NCBI GenBank assembly: GCA_037043455.1
Contig: JAWPHD010001345.1
Coordinates: forward strand, 124,001 to 188,000
Direction of reading: 5' to 3'
Source of the DNA: Cyrtodaria siliqua
Taxonomy: Eukaryota; Mollusca; Bivalvia; Adapedonta; Hiatellidae
Length of the DNA: 64,000 nt
A program made the position numbers and the translations under genes. The notes under the pieces were generated by a model. It ran no database searches. It was not told where the DNA came from and worked only from the letters and a program-made list of their open reading frames with translations. This document shows positions 33,700-43,050 of the stretch, one piece after another (within the stretch, counting starts at the first letter, position 1; the number at the start of each line of letters is the position of its first letter).

Positions 33700-34052
33700 T
33701 TTGAGGACTGACCAACCAACTGGTTATTGGGTTGAATAATATTTCTTACGTATTTTTTTCTATCTGTTGGTAATACTAACAGCAAAGTAGCAATGCTAAT
33801 AGCAATACTGACATGAAAATATAATGAAAATATCGGGGAATATAGTAATGCTTATAGCATTGCTCATAGCAAATTAGTAATGTTAATAGCAATGCTTGCA
33901 GCAAATTAACAATGCTAATAAAAAAAATAGCAATGTTAATAACAATGATATTAACAATACTAACAATAACTAGTTGCGTGGTGAATATTGCAGTTGGTTG
34001 TTTTGTATTTTATATTTATTTCAAAATAAAAAGTAAAATTACTAATATAAAA
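33700..34052. other. Low-complexity spacer with AGCAATGCTAATA motifs
   Basis: TAGCAATGCTAATAGCAAT, CTTATAGCATTGCTCATAGC and similar pieces recur about eight times. The reading frame open from 33912 into the next gene encodes an Ile/Met/Thr-rich hydrophobic run and is probably a result of this repeat. It lies where the rest of the capsid-like gene is missing. Confidence 0.6.
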
Positions 34053-34541
34053 ATGAATGCGAAAGAACTATTAAAAGATTTCATACCGGAAGTTTTCACG
34101 GAACAGAGTTCCACAGATGAATCAAAGCAACAAGAAACAAAAAAAGAAAGATTATCAGCCATAGTGGCTGGCGGTGGTAGTCGTCAATATTTGGGTAAAG
34201 ACATACAACTCACGAATATAGATAGCATGCCCCCGGATGAAATTAACAAACTTTACTGCAGATATGAAGCACGGCTTGGTGCAAGTATGACTAAGACTTT
34301 AGGCAATTCTTTTATTAACTTGTATGTAATGGGAGTATCAAAATATTTCAATGTGACCAATCCACCAAAACTGATAGAAGATTTCGAGGAAGACCCATTT
34401 ATTAATCATGCTTTAACAAGTGCTTGTTGTGAGTTGTATTACAGGTATGGAATGTGCTTAGCACCATTTACAGCAATACTGACAACTGTTAGACATATTG
34501 ATTTTAATAATAAAAATACAGATAATTTAAATGATGGATAA
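34053..34541 (+). CDS. Conserved viral protein of unknown function
   Basis: Start placed at 34053 (MNAKELLKDFIPEVF), because the upstream in-frame ATG at 33912 lies in the repeat spacer; 162 residues. After a charged N-terminus (SSTDESKQQETKKERLS) the protein has AIVAGGGSRQYLGKDI, then SMPPDEINKLYCRYEARLGA and a hydrophobic helical C-terminal half (NSFINLYVMGVSKYF, CCELYYRYGMCLAPFTAILT). I recall this protein as a constant companion of the capsid genes in invertebrate Polinton-like elements. No enzymatic motif is visible. Its stop overlaps the next start by 11 bp, so the two genes are probably expressed together. Confidence 0.65.
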   Translation: MNAKELLKDFIPEVFTEQSSTDESKQQETKKERLSAIVAGGGSRQYLGKDIQLTNIDSMPPDEINKLYCRYEARLGASMTKTLGNSFINLYVMGVSKYFNVTNPPKLIEDFEEDPFINHALTSACCELYYRYGMCLAPFTAILTTVRHIDFNNKNTDNLNDG

Positions 34542-34962
34542 CCAAGAGAGTGAAGTGTATATACCTGTTGATATACCTGTTGAGGTTGATACACAACCTG
34601 CTAAACAAAAAGTAAAAAATCCAAAACGAATAGAGGCTGGGAAAAAGGGAGCAGCGGCAAGGAAGGCAAAGCGTTTGCTTCAGGTAGATGCACAGGAAGC
34701 AAGAGATGCAAAGCAAGATGCAAAGCAAGATGCAAAGCAAGATGCAAAGCAAATAACAAAAATAACTGTAGGTGAAGAGGAACCAGAAAAAATAAAAATA
34801 AACGTATACAAAAATTATATTCCACCGTGTGTGGTTTTATTAGGCATTGCTGGGTTGGGTTTGTATATCTATAACAAGAAATCTGCTACACAACCTGTTG
34901 CTATACAACCTGTTGCTATACAACTTGTTGCTGTTACACCAAAAGACCCGTTTGATTTTTAA
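34531..34962 (+). CDS. Small basic membrane-anchored viral protein
   Basis: 143 residues. Acidic N-terminus, then a Lys/Arg/Ala cluster (NPKRIEAGKKGAAARKAKR) that resembles a nuclear localisation or DNA-binding segment. Next is a short tandem peptide DAKQ (four copies from 12-bp DNA repeats near 34709-34750), then one hydrophobic helix (IPPCVVLLGIAGLGLYIY) and a C-terminal tail with repeats of QPVAI. A basic core-protein-like part joined to a membrane anchor would suit a virion core or minor membrane protein; this is an inference. The 12-bp expansion could be recent slippage. The frame has no stops. Confidence 0.6.
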   Translation: MMDNQESEVYIPVDIPVEVDTQPAKQKVKNPKRIEAGKKGAAARKAKRLLQVDAQEARDAKQDAKQDAKQDAKQITKITVGEEEPEKIKINVYKNYIPPCVVLLGIAGLGLYIYNKKSATQPVAIQPVAIQLVAVTPKDPFDF

Positions 34963-34995
34963 TAATTTATTTAAAAAAATAATTATATAAAAAAA

Positions 34996-35231
34996 ATGGC
35001 AACAAGTATTGACGGAAAACAAATTGTAAATATGATGTATCACGCTGGAGTGGAAACACTTCTAACTATTGGATATTCTGAGATTGGCAGAAAACTACTA
35101 AAAAGACCAGCACCTAACGTGGATTTAAAATGGGAGATTTTGGGATGCTGTCCGTTGATATAATGATAGCAATGGCTACGAGGGATATGTTGATTAAGCA
35201 AGGTATTATTCCTGCGGATATTATGAAATAA
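34996..35231 (+). pseudogene. Small viral protein, single frameshift
   Basis: ATG at 34996, preceded by AATTATATAAAAAAAATG. The first 55 residues (MATSIDGKQIVNMMYHAG, GYSEIGRKLLKRP) end at TAA 35160-35162. The pattern resumes in another frame with IMIAMATRDMLIKQG and ends IPADIMK at TAA 35229-35231. One indel near 35140-35150 explains it. I recall this small protein in related elements. No motif points to a function. Confidence 0.6.
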
Positions 35232-35648
35232 TTTTAAAAAAATATATAAAAAAATGGCGAGCGCAGTAGCAATGATGATAGGTGGCGCATTAACAAACGC
35301 ATTGGCGTTTAGCGGTTCAAATTATTTCTTTTCAAAAATGGGAAGTCATTCAGATGAGGAAAAACAAAGACATGACAAAGCCGTAGAACAATTGGAAGCA
35401 GCACAGGCTGCGTGGAATTAAAAAAGAACAAAGAGATTAGATTTTATTAATAAGCAACTGCAAAAGGAGCATCATGCAGAGCAGACATTTGGTGATGTGG
35501 ACCAGGCTATGAAGCAGTATTATTATATGACTGGTAAACAGTTGCTTTTGGAACCAGAGCCTAAGTTAAGTGACTTCTATTCAACATCTCCGGATCAACA
35601 GAATAGAGAGATTATGTCTATTGTGGTGGGCATGGCTGCAAAGAAGGA

Positions 35649-37721
35649 TAAAAATATCGGACAGGGAAAGCAGCATTCAAGGACGACAGTCAACCACAAA
35701 ACACAAAAACAAACACGCAAACAGACAAACGATAAGGCAAAAGTAATAAAAAATGCAAACGACATAACAAACACAAAAAGGTTGACAATAGGGCTACCGC
35801 CTTGGAACGGTCAGTGGCAAAGTAGGCCACTGGGGGTTTAAACCGGTTCTAGGGTGCACCAAACCTCACACTTACCCTACTGTCAACCCATTAAAACAGG
35901 ACAGTGTAAATAAAGAAATCCCCGCCATGATTTAATCTCTAACCAACAAGGCAGCATCAATAGGCAATATAAGTAAAACACAAATATGCTCGTGTAAATA
36001 TAATACAAAAAAACAATAGCCTAGAAAGCCACAATGAAGGTACTCAATTACTTGGCAGAAGTCAGAGCAACAAGAGAATAAACCATTAAGGGCACGACAG
36101 GAAAGATTATAGACAAACATCAAACGCCACCGTCCCAATGGGCTTTAGGTAGGCGTCATCATAGGGTCCACAGCCTGTCCGGTCATCGTATAATTAAAGA
36201 GGAAAGCATAGTGGCGAACTGTAAAAGGGTCCACCACCAAGCATGCAGTACGTTGCAAAATGATTGGGTCATAACCTCTTTTGATAAACTTTTTAACAAG
36301 TTTAACAAAGATAGTATGAAAGTGATCATGACCATGAATCTTACGAAGTTTATAAATCACATCACCATAGAAGTCAGGTTGTGATAGTCCTCGTCGCAGA
36401 AGAGTCCTTAAATTACTTTTATATTTGGAAAGAAGATCAGGGTTACGATAATAAAATGTTGCAAAGGTTTTACGAAGTTTATGGTAACGGTAACCCTGAT
36501 TGAGTAGCTTTTTAGTTATACAAATATTACGAATATTAAAGTCCTCAACTCGAGTACAAGCTCTTGAAAAACGAATAAGTTGAGACACCCATCCAAGTGA
36601 GGGTAATTAACAATGTCAAAATTAAAATCATCTCTCTTGTCATAGATTTTGCTAATTATTTCACCATTTTCAATCGAGAGATCTAAATCAAGAAAAGAAG
36701 CGTTATTATCAGATACATTAGCATTATTAAGCTGAAGTTCTTTAGGATAAATATTATGAACCATAGTAGGAAAGAAAGGGTTGTCAATGTTCAGTATGTC
36801 ATCCAGATACCGAGAGGTGTCATTAAAAGCTTCAATAACATGTGCCTGGGTATCTGGTGAAAGACTCAACGTGAAATCCCTTTCATAGCAAAATAAAAAC
36901 AAATCTGCGACAAATGGTGCACAGTTCGTACCCATAGGGATACAAACAATTTGTCTATAAACGGTGGTACCATACCTGACGAAAATATTATCTTATAGGA
37001 AGATGAGTGCTTCACAAACTTCATAGCAAGTCCACATAGTATAATTGTCTAAACTGCCGTTATTGAAAAACGCTTTAATATTATTACATGCCAAAAATGT
37101 AGTATTTTCTCTAGCGAATGTTTTTTGAATAAGAGAAATTAGCTTGTCTTTAAAAAGATGATGTGGTAAGATTGTATATAGTGTAGAGAAGTCATAAGTA
37201 CTTATTGATGAAACTTGACCTTTATTGAAAATTTTATCAAGAACGTCTCCTGAATTTTTTATAGACCAAAATAAATTAATCCCATAGTTTTTGTAGGTTT
37301 TATCACAATATAGTTTAACGTGATCTTTAACGGCAGTAAGACAAGAAGTTAAAAGTTTGGAGATGTTTGTTGTGGTGCAGGCACTAGAATTAGAAATAAA
37401 GCGAGCCTTATACGGATTTTTATGTAATTTAGGAATCCAGTACATGGTAGGCAGTTTATTTTGCTTATCGTTTACACCAGCCTTGAAAGTAGTGCACCGA
37501 GTGATATGTGCGGAAACAACATCATCCTCAGTAGAATTAACTGGAGTATACGAATTGGTGCTGCCGAGTTCCAGAGATAAGACATTGACGTAATGTAGGC
37601 GTCAAACAATAATTACATTATTAGCTGTTTGATCTGCAGGATCCTGAAATTCCTGAATTCCCGATTTTAGATTACGAAGGGAAAACCTAGGTCTCGGAGG
37701 TAGTAACGAGGGGTTAGCATT
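35649..37721 (-). mobile_element. Penelope-like element (copy 3) inside the viral element
   Basis: A 2.07-kb element inserted on the minus strand, 5'-truncated at its start (about 37721) and with a complete-looking 3' tail (ends TAAAAATATCGGACAGG). The 3' non-coding part shares GTCAACCACAAAACAC and GGAACGGTCAGTGGCAAAGT with the tails at 16503 and 55300. The insertion splits a viral gene whose two halves are still recognisable at either border. No convincing target duplication. Confidence 0.85.
36145..37700 (-). pseudogene. Penelope-like reverse transcriptase (best copy)
   Basis: Three consecutive open pieces, shifted relative to one another, cover most of the RT. 36993-37445 has YWIPKLHKNPYKARFI and the motif-A region STYDFSTLYTILPHH. 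36516-36935 has MGTNCAPFVADLFLFCYE and the catalytic box RYLDDILN. 36145-36588 has the C-terminal domain (YRYHKLRKTFATFYYRN, GDVIYKLRKIHGHDHF, ACLVVDPFTVRHYAF). The same frame extends upstream to about 37600-37700. D-x-S-T-L-Y-T and R-Y-x-D-D fit PLE-type RT rather than LINE RT. I see no GIY-YIG nuclease, so it may belong to an endonuclease-lacking group. Confidence 0.8.
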
Positions 37722-37769
37722 ATAACTGGATTTGTGGCGTATAAATTGATTTCATAAAAAAAACTATAA

Positions 37770-38081
37770 TTACTTTGGAAAGACTAAGTCATTTGCATGA
37801 TACTTATTTGTGTTGTTGTTCATACATGGTTTCAATCCAAGTGGTCAAATATAATATGGTGATTCAGCACTCTTCTCTATTTTATCTTTGAGATGACCAG
37901 GCGCCCATACTTCCCCGTTGTCTAATAATGTCAATACCATGGATGGACCATATCCAGTATCCAGTATTTTTGTTTCTGTAATAGTGTATATTTTATTCTT
38001 TTCCAAGTCTGTCCATTTCTTTGTGCTATATTGATTTTGATCTTCGAGCAGTTCATCAAATCGTGCAGTTGTGATTTCCAT
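37770..38081 (-). pseudogene. Small conserved viral protein, one in-frame TGA
   Basis: ATG at 38081 (MEITTARFDELL). Conserved pieces are YSTKKWTDLEKNKIYTI, TGYGPSMVLTLLDNG and VWAPGHL. TGA at 37845-37847 ends the open frame, but the frame continues with a basic Asn/Lys-rich C-terminus to TAA at 37770-37772, so the stop probably came from a CGA codon. Total about 103 residues. I recall this as a recurrent small gene next to integrase in Polinton-like elements. The beta-rich pattern would suit a single-strand-binding-like fold, but that is speculation. Confidence 0.6.
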
Positions 38082-38123
38082 TTTTTCTTTATAGTTATAT
38101 AAATTCTAATCTTTAGTAAACAA
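38082..38123. promoter_or_regulatory. Bidirectional promoter, 42 bp
   Basis: Gap between the divergent ATGs at 38081 (minus) and 38124 (plus), containing TTTATAGTTATATAAATTCT. TATA-like elements read on both strands, as in the other viral promoters. Confidence 0.5.
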
Positions 38124-38990
38124 ATGGAAAAGATTTAATACAGCCCAAAAAGATTTTGGAGAGGTTACTCAGCAGTTACAAAATTGGCAAAGGAGGCTGG
38201 TGTCAGTGAGAAAAAGGCATTAGAATTTTTAAAAGAACAAGCTCTTTGGCAGATTTATTTACCTGCACCAAAGAAAATAGTTAGACCCAGGTTTGATGTT
38301 TCTACTAAGAATGGAGTGCATCAAGCTGTTTTGTTATTTTTACCGCATGACACTTTGGGGTTTGGCCGTGGACGCAAGACATATAAATATGCATTGACTG
38401 TGGTTGATAGAAACAAAGAAGCAGAGCCACTGACTTCCAAGGATAGTAAAGAAGTTGCTAAAGCATTTGAGAATATATACAGTCGGCATCTGAAATATCC
38501 AGAGTTATTACAAGTTGACCCAGGCAGAGAATTCATGGGTGCAGTATCGCAGTTGATGGCGAAACATAATGTAAATATCAGACGAGGCAGAACAGAGATA
38601 CACAGAGACCAAGCTGTAGTGGAAAGATTTAACAGAACATTAGCTGAAAGATTGTTTGGTTATCAGTATACTAAGGAAATAGATTCACACAAACGCAACA
38701 GAGAGTGGGTAAAAAGATTACCAGAAGTTGTCAAAGCAATAAATGTGGAGACAAAAAAGCCCCCTCCTGTTGAAACAAAAACATTAAAAGAAGATCCTAT
38801 TTGTATGAATGCTAGTGTGAGATATTTATATCAACCCGGGGAACAAGAAGGTGGAAGACGCAGAGCAACTGATCCAATGTGAAGTGTAGATATTCACAAG
38901 ATTAAAAGTTATATGGTGACGCAAGGTATAAGAGTATTTGTCAAAGAAGAACTACTTATTGTTCCTGCTGATACCCAAACGCGTTTATAA
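38124..38990 (+). pseudogene. Retroviral-type (rve) integrase of the viral element
   Basis: 288 codons from ATG 38124. Stops at codon 5 (TAA 38136-38138) and codon 253 (TGA 38880-38882) lie in one otherwise continuous frame. The N-terminal helical part (AVTKLAKEAGVSEKKALEFL) is followed by the catalytic core. D132 (LQVDPGREF) and E167 (VVERFNRTLAERLF), 34 residues apart, are the second and third catalytic residues. The first Asp, expected after HQA, is Val (V69, GTT at 38328-38330). The C-terminal part (VRYLYQPGE, DPM, later VKEELLIVP) is a chromodomain-like or SH3-like tail after the stop. It would have inserted the viral DNA into the host genome; this copy is inactive. It ends tail to tail with the polymerase, stops overlapping. 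Confidence 0.9.
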
Positions 38991-41640
38991 GTTTTTATAA
39001 AAACCATGTGCATCAGTTTTAATACCGTCTGGTGCTATGTATCTTTTTGAGTAAAATGGTGACAGTGTTACTTTGTTTACTGTTATACCATATATCTGAT
39101 GCTTTATTGAGCGTATCATATTCATTTCATGGGTGTATTTTTTCTTGCCAAACAATAGATCCTTGTAGTTCTCAAAGTTGATATGTTTTTTGATTGCGTA
39201 TTTTTTACTCCCTTTGCTTTCTTAATAATCTGCTCATTCGCTCTCAAAATAGAATACAGCTTGGGTCTTAATCCAACATACTCAACTATAGGAACACCAG
39301 CACATTCATCTTTCATTTTACCTATTACATTTTTATTTGTATCATCGAGCAGTGGATGGTTTTGCGGATAATCACTCAAGTCATACTCATCTTTCCTTTC
39401 AGCCATGTCTTTGTACACATCTTCTGTTTTGATATCTACCAGCAAGCTAACAGTGTCTGTGTATATTAAAGTACAGTTATCTCCGTACCTTGTCTTTATG
39501 GTATTATAGTACCAATCATACATCAAGTGCTTTGATAAATCTAATACTGACATTCCAACATAGATTGGTTTGTTTAATGTTAATTTTGTTTTGTTTACAT
39601 GTATTGCTGACAATTCATCTGAAAACTTTATACGTCTGTTAAAGTTGGGTTTGGCTATTATTATTCTTATTTTTTCATTTTCGGAGCCGTCAGTTCTGAC
39701 TAGTTTTATATCAGTCCGCTTGCATAGATTTTCCATTGTCTTGCCAAACACAGAGTTGTTCATAAGTTTGTAAAAATCTTTTTCAAATGTTGATTTAGCT
39801 TTTTTCCTAAGTTCTGTGTTTAGATTTATGTATGATGCCTGCCATCCATGTTTTTTCATTAAATTCTAATACTCTGTGTATTTTCTTCAGTTTCATGCCC
39901 AAAGATAAATACAGTTCCAGGTTTTTGTGATGTAACACATATTTTTCTTTGTCCATGAGATTGGGGACTAGTTGTTCTATATTGATCATGCTATTATTTT
40001 CCAACAGATCTGTCTGGCATTAAGACAACCATTCTTTTTTCACTGCTAATCTTTCCGGTGCAAGTGGATAGTCATTGTGAGCTTCATGGAGTTCTTTAGG
40101 ATATTCCAAATCAACTTCAAGTATTTGTCCTTTGATTTTTGGTTTAGAAAATGCCCGTTTCTTGTTTTTGGATTTCCAAACAAAGCCAGAATATGGAAGT
40201 GGCTGACTCATTGCCCACCCATAAAGATTATTTTCATCCAGATCCATTATGTAGTTGTTTTCCTCGTTAGGGTTATAATCAGCTACATGTGGATTGTTTG
40301 CTTTGGCACGTCGTTTTGATACCATACTAATTCCACCACGCATACCTTTTTCTGTAAATAAGTGCATGTCAATGTCTGTAAAAAGTTCTAAATCTATTTT
40401 TGAATGTTTAAGTAAAGCATCCCATGATAATCCAGGTGCTGTATAGTAATGTAAAGCATCAAGATTGTATGCACTCATACATGTTTTTCTAAAAGTTTGA
40501 AACACATCTGCTAACAGAGTTACATCAGTTTTTAGATATAAATCATGATAGTCTCCAAGAGTTTTATAGTTAAACTCTTTCCATATTTTTTGAGCATGTT
40601 CGTAATCTTTGAGACTTATACTTTCATCTGTGAGACTACTGTAAAACCTTTCTATAGGTGGTAATTGCGTTTCCCTAAATCTTTCCACATTGTCCATATA
40701 TTCATACGGGTAAACACCTTTCCGCAGAAGTAAATTTGTTTGTTCTCCAAACAGATTTTTGGTAATTTTGAAATCAGATTTGTCTGTTGCATCAACCAAT
40801 TTTTCCAGAGACGACGCCATAAACTGAAAGCTATCCAAAAATCTGAGTTGTCCTATGCTAAATGATATATATTTTTCAGCGTTGTTTGCGATGCATGTAA
40901 TATTACTTGACATTGTATGTATTTTTTGCATAATGAGATGACTATCATATCCTTTGAGATTATGAAATACAACAGGGATGATCGTTTTATCTGGTTTTAT
41001 TTTTATTTTTAGGTTGCAGTTTTTATGTGCTGCACCTCTGTATTCACCTGTGAAATGACAGTGGTCTCTTACTTTACAGTTTTTACCTTTCCATATTTTA
41101 TTCTCGCATATCCAGCAGTGTGATCTTCCTCATTTTGCTGCGTCACGATTAATGGTTTTGGGTGAGCAAATGTATTATTAATGTTGCTCTTCTCACATTC
41201 TAAGTGATTTAAAAACACTTCAACAACCTCTTCACCTCTGTAAATAACAGGTTCTTCAGCTTTGCCATCATATCTAACAACTTGGTACCCAAATCCACAA
41301 GCTTCATGTACATTTGTGATTTCAGACTTATTTCCAAATTTAATTAATTTTGGTTTTATAATACTTTCAAAATCAGCATATGTTACATCAGGCACATGTA
41401 TCTGATTTTGATGACTTTTAAATTTTATGTGATTTTTACCTTCTTGCGGCATTTCTATTCTGCAAGAATTTTTGTTGATACCATAACAGTCTTCTTTGTG
41501 TTTGGTGAGTAGTCCTTTCTCAGAAAAGCCCCAAAGGCAACGATCGCAGAAGTAAGTTTGACCTTTATGTTTGTTTTGGTCATAGAGTAGTCTATTCAGT
41601 TTTTTAACCCAGCAATGGTGAAATTTTGTTGTTTATTTTT
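38985..41640 (-). pseudogene. Protein-primed family B DNA polymerase
   Basis: About 2.65 kb, minus strand. In order there is a zinc-finger-like start (CDRCLWGF, about 41500-41560), exonuclease motif YADFES (41362-41379), a Cys/His cluster in a shifted frame (about 41040-41120), and a PolB core at 40020-40931 with TDESISLKDYEHAQKIWKEF and motif A MDLDENNLYGWAM. Next come motif B KLMNNSVFGKTMEN (about 39740-39770), motif C YTDTVSLLV (about 39440-39465), and a C-terminal tail in another frame that ends at TAA 38985-38987. Motif C should read DTD; the second Asp is Val (GTT on the coding strand, 39449-39451). A TAA at 40020-40022 and frameshifts near 39150, 39860 and 41120 break it. The N-terminus beyond 41640 was not recognised. 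It replicates linear viral DNA by protein priming in relatives. Confidence 0.9.
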
Positions 41641-41658
41641 GGTGATAAATTGAAGAAA

Positions 41659-41688
41659 GGTGTATAGTCTTAGATCTTTATATACACC
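41659..41688. terminator. Hairpin, right edge of the viral element
   Basis: GGTGTATA and TATACACC form an 8-bp stem around a centre with the AGATCT palindrome. Sits just upstream of the polymerase. Confidence 0.35.
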
Positions 41689-41746
41689 GTGAATGTTTAG
41701 CTGTTGAATTAGAAGCATGCGTCTTTACGTGAATCAATGAAGAGTT

Positions 41747-41772
41747 GACGGCGCTAATATTAATTAGCCGTC
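41747..41772. repeat. GACGGC...GCCGTC hairpin near the right edge
   Basis: GACGGC-GCTAATATTAATTA-GCCGTC with a TTAATATTA-type palindromic centre, followed by a T run. This could be a terminator or part of a decayed terminal repeat. Confidence 0.4.
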
Positions 41773-41774
41773 GT

Positions 41775-42906
41775 TTTTTTTAAAAGATTGCTAAGAACGT
41801 TCAGCATATAAATGTAAATGAATCCGGTGAAATAAACACTGTGTCTTTGTTTCCAAATTTTAATTTTAATAAATATAAATTATACACCCTCTTCTGCCAA
41901 TAGTATTATAGATATCTATTATCAACATATATAGGGCTAGGGATTTGAAAAAAAGCAACAACAATAACGCCTCTTAGCTCGTGCAATAAGTAAAACAAGT
42001 ATAATATAATAATATACTTTATATTATGGTAATTTGATATATTTGGTCTGTTTGCCATCTGTATATCAGGAGTAAGTATACATGAGTAAGTATACTTACT
42101 AACTGTCTATATCGTGCTCATAATACATTTGGCTATATTATTTAAATCATAGTATTTTTCTCTCTTTGTGCGCGACAAATATCATGTGATATATCCGTCT
42201 TGTGCAATACGCGTCTGCCCTCGGCGGTTATTCAATTTAATCGACCGCTCAAGTAATTGCAATAAACAGGAAATATATCATAAAACTAGGTTTCCCTAAA
42301 TGGTGCGTGCTTTTGTGATATACCGACGTGTGTTCCCAAATTAGGCCGCACTTCAATAGTGCACCGCAATATTTTATTAGTCTGTATTGATATTTGGGGG
42401 CACGTGGAGACTAGAGAGCGCGTCATATTGCAAACACCGCTCCTAGAGTGTTTGATGTTGATGGCGACTTATGGCAAATATATAATACTATAGAAATTAT
42501 GGCGCCGAAATTATATGCTGTTTCATTTATTATTGTTTTTATTCATTTTTTATTAATTATGGATAATATCTAATAAATATATTTGTTCCATGTCTACTTA
42601 TCGGCAAAACAATGCTGACGCTCGTATTACCATAGATCTAGATACATATATATCCATGTATTAATGTAAAGGTATAGACCACGTCCATTCATTCGGAATG
42701 TACTACATTTCGCGGTTATTGTGTATGTACCAAGATATTGCAGTGTTGCGGGTGACTTACTGTCAGATTTCGATGAAAACAATGTTTACGTTGTTTCTTT
42801 GTTTGTTGTTGCTGTAAGTGTATAAATACGCTATTTTGTTAGATTAGTGAATAGTGTAATGAACCACTGAACGTAACGAATGACATGACACGATAATCTT
42901 TACAAG
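41775..42906. other. No recognised gene
   Basis: A+T-rich DNA right of the viral element. No terminal repeat matching the left side (29.5-29.8 kb) was found by eye. Confidence 0.5.
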
Positions 42907-43050
42907 CTCTCCATTTGTTCCTGCACCGCGTACGACTTCATCATCAGTTGATGAATCCGATGTATTTTCGTCCTCAGACACGTATTCTGGCTCCAAATCG
43001 TAAGGTTGCACATGGTGTAACCGTTTTATCACGGGCATTTCCTCTGACAT
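42907..43050 (-). CDS. Possible first exon of a P2X7-like/zinc-binding protein gene
   Basis: An ATG at 43050 opens a stretch MSEEMPVIKRL ... VQPYDLEPEYVSEDE followed by an acidic Ser-rich segment and VVRGAGTNGEL. The x-QPY-x-(F/L)-EPE-acidic pattern resembles the N-terminus of P2X purinoceptor 7-like proteins abundant in molluscs and cnidarians. The Cys-rich continuation (WCxCxxC) is absent, and GTAAAG at about 42902-42907 could be a splice donor, so a 3' exon would lie further left on the minus strand. I found none before the viral element. Confidence 0.35.

Larger units (their letters stand above)
35254..37757 (+). pseudogene. Small viral protein split by a PLE insertion
   Basis: ATG at 35254 after the leader AAATATATAAAAAAATGG. 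The N-terminus is Ala/Gly-rich and hydrophobic (MASAVAMMIGGALTNALAF), followed by a charged helical region (DEEKQRHDKAVEQLEAA). A TAA at 35419-35421 interrupts the frame, which then continues to YYYMTGKQLLLEPEPKLS and IVVGMAA. At 35649 a PLE begins. Beyond the PLE, 37722-37757 encodes a short hydrophobic end (TGFVAYKLIS, stop at 37755-37757) that fits the missing C-terminus. The gene was therefore a protein of about 140-145 residues before the insertion. Its stop lies 12 bp from the convergent stop of the next gene. Confidence 0.7.
29532..41773. mobile_element. Decayed Polinton/adintovirus-like integrated DNA virus
   Basis: About 10 kb of virus-like sequence plus a 2.1-kb PLE insertion. Diagnostic genes are a protein-primed family B DNA polymerase (38985-41640, minus) and a retroviral-type DDE integrase (38124-38990, plus), the pair that defines Polintons/Mavericks and adintoviruses. 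Capsid-type fragments and a set of small conserved proteins accompany them. Genes are densely packed, lack introns and lie on both strands. Terminal inverted repeats and a target duplication could not be found, so the borders are approximate: left from the hairpin at 29532, right by the hairpin ending at 41772. No FtsK/HerA-type packaging ATPase or adenain-like protease was seen. Nearly every gene carries stops or frameshifts, so the copy is dead. Confidence 0.85.

Noticed and set aside
33912..34052. N-terminal hydrophobic extension of the 34053 gene
   Set aside because: It is encoded by a low-complexity AATAGCAATGCTAAT spacer. The downstream ATG at 34053 fits the conserved protein better.
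29843..41640. Alternative genetic code or stop readthrough in the viral genes
   Set aside because: All three stop codons occur, mixed with frameshifts and lost catalytic residues, which indicates decay.
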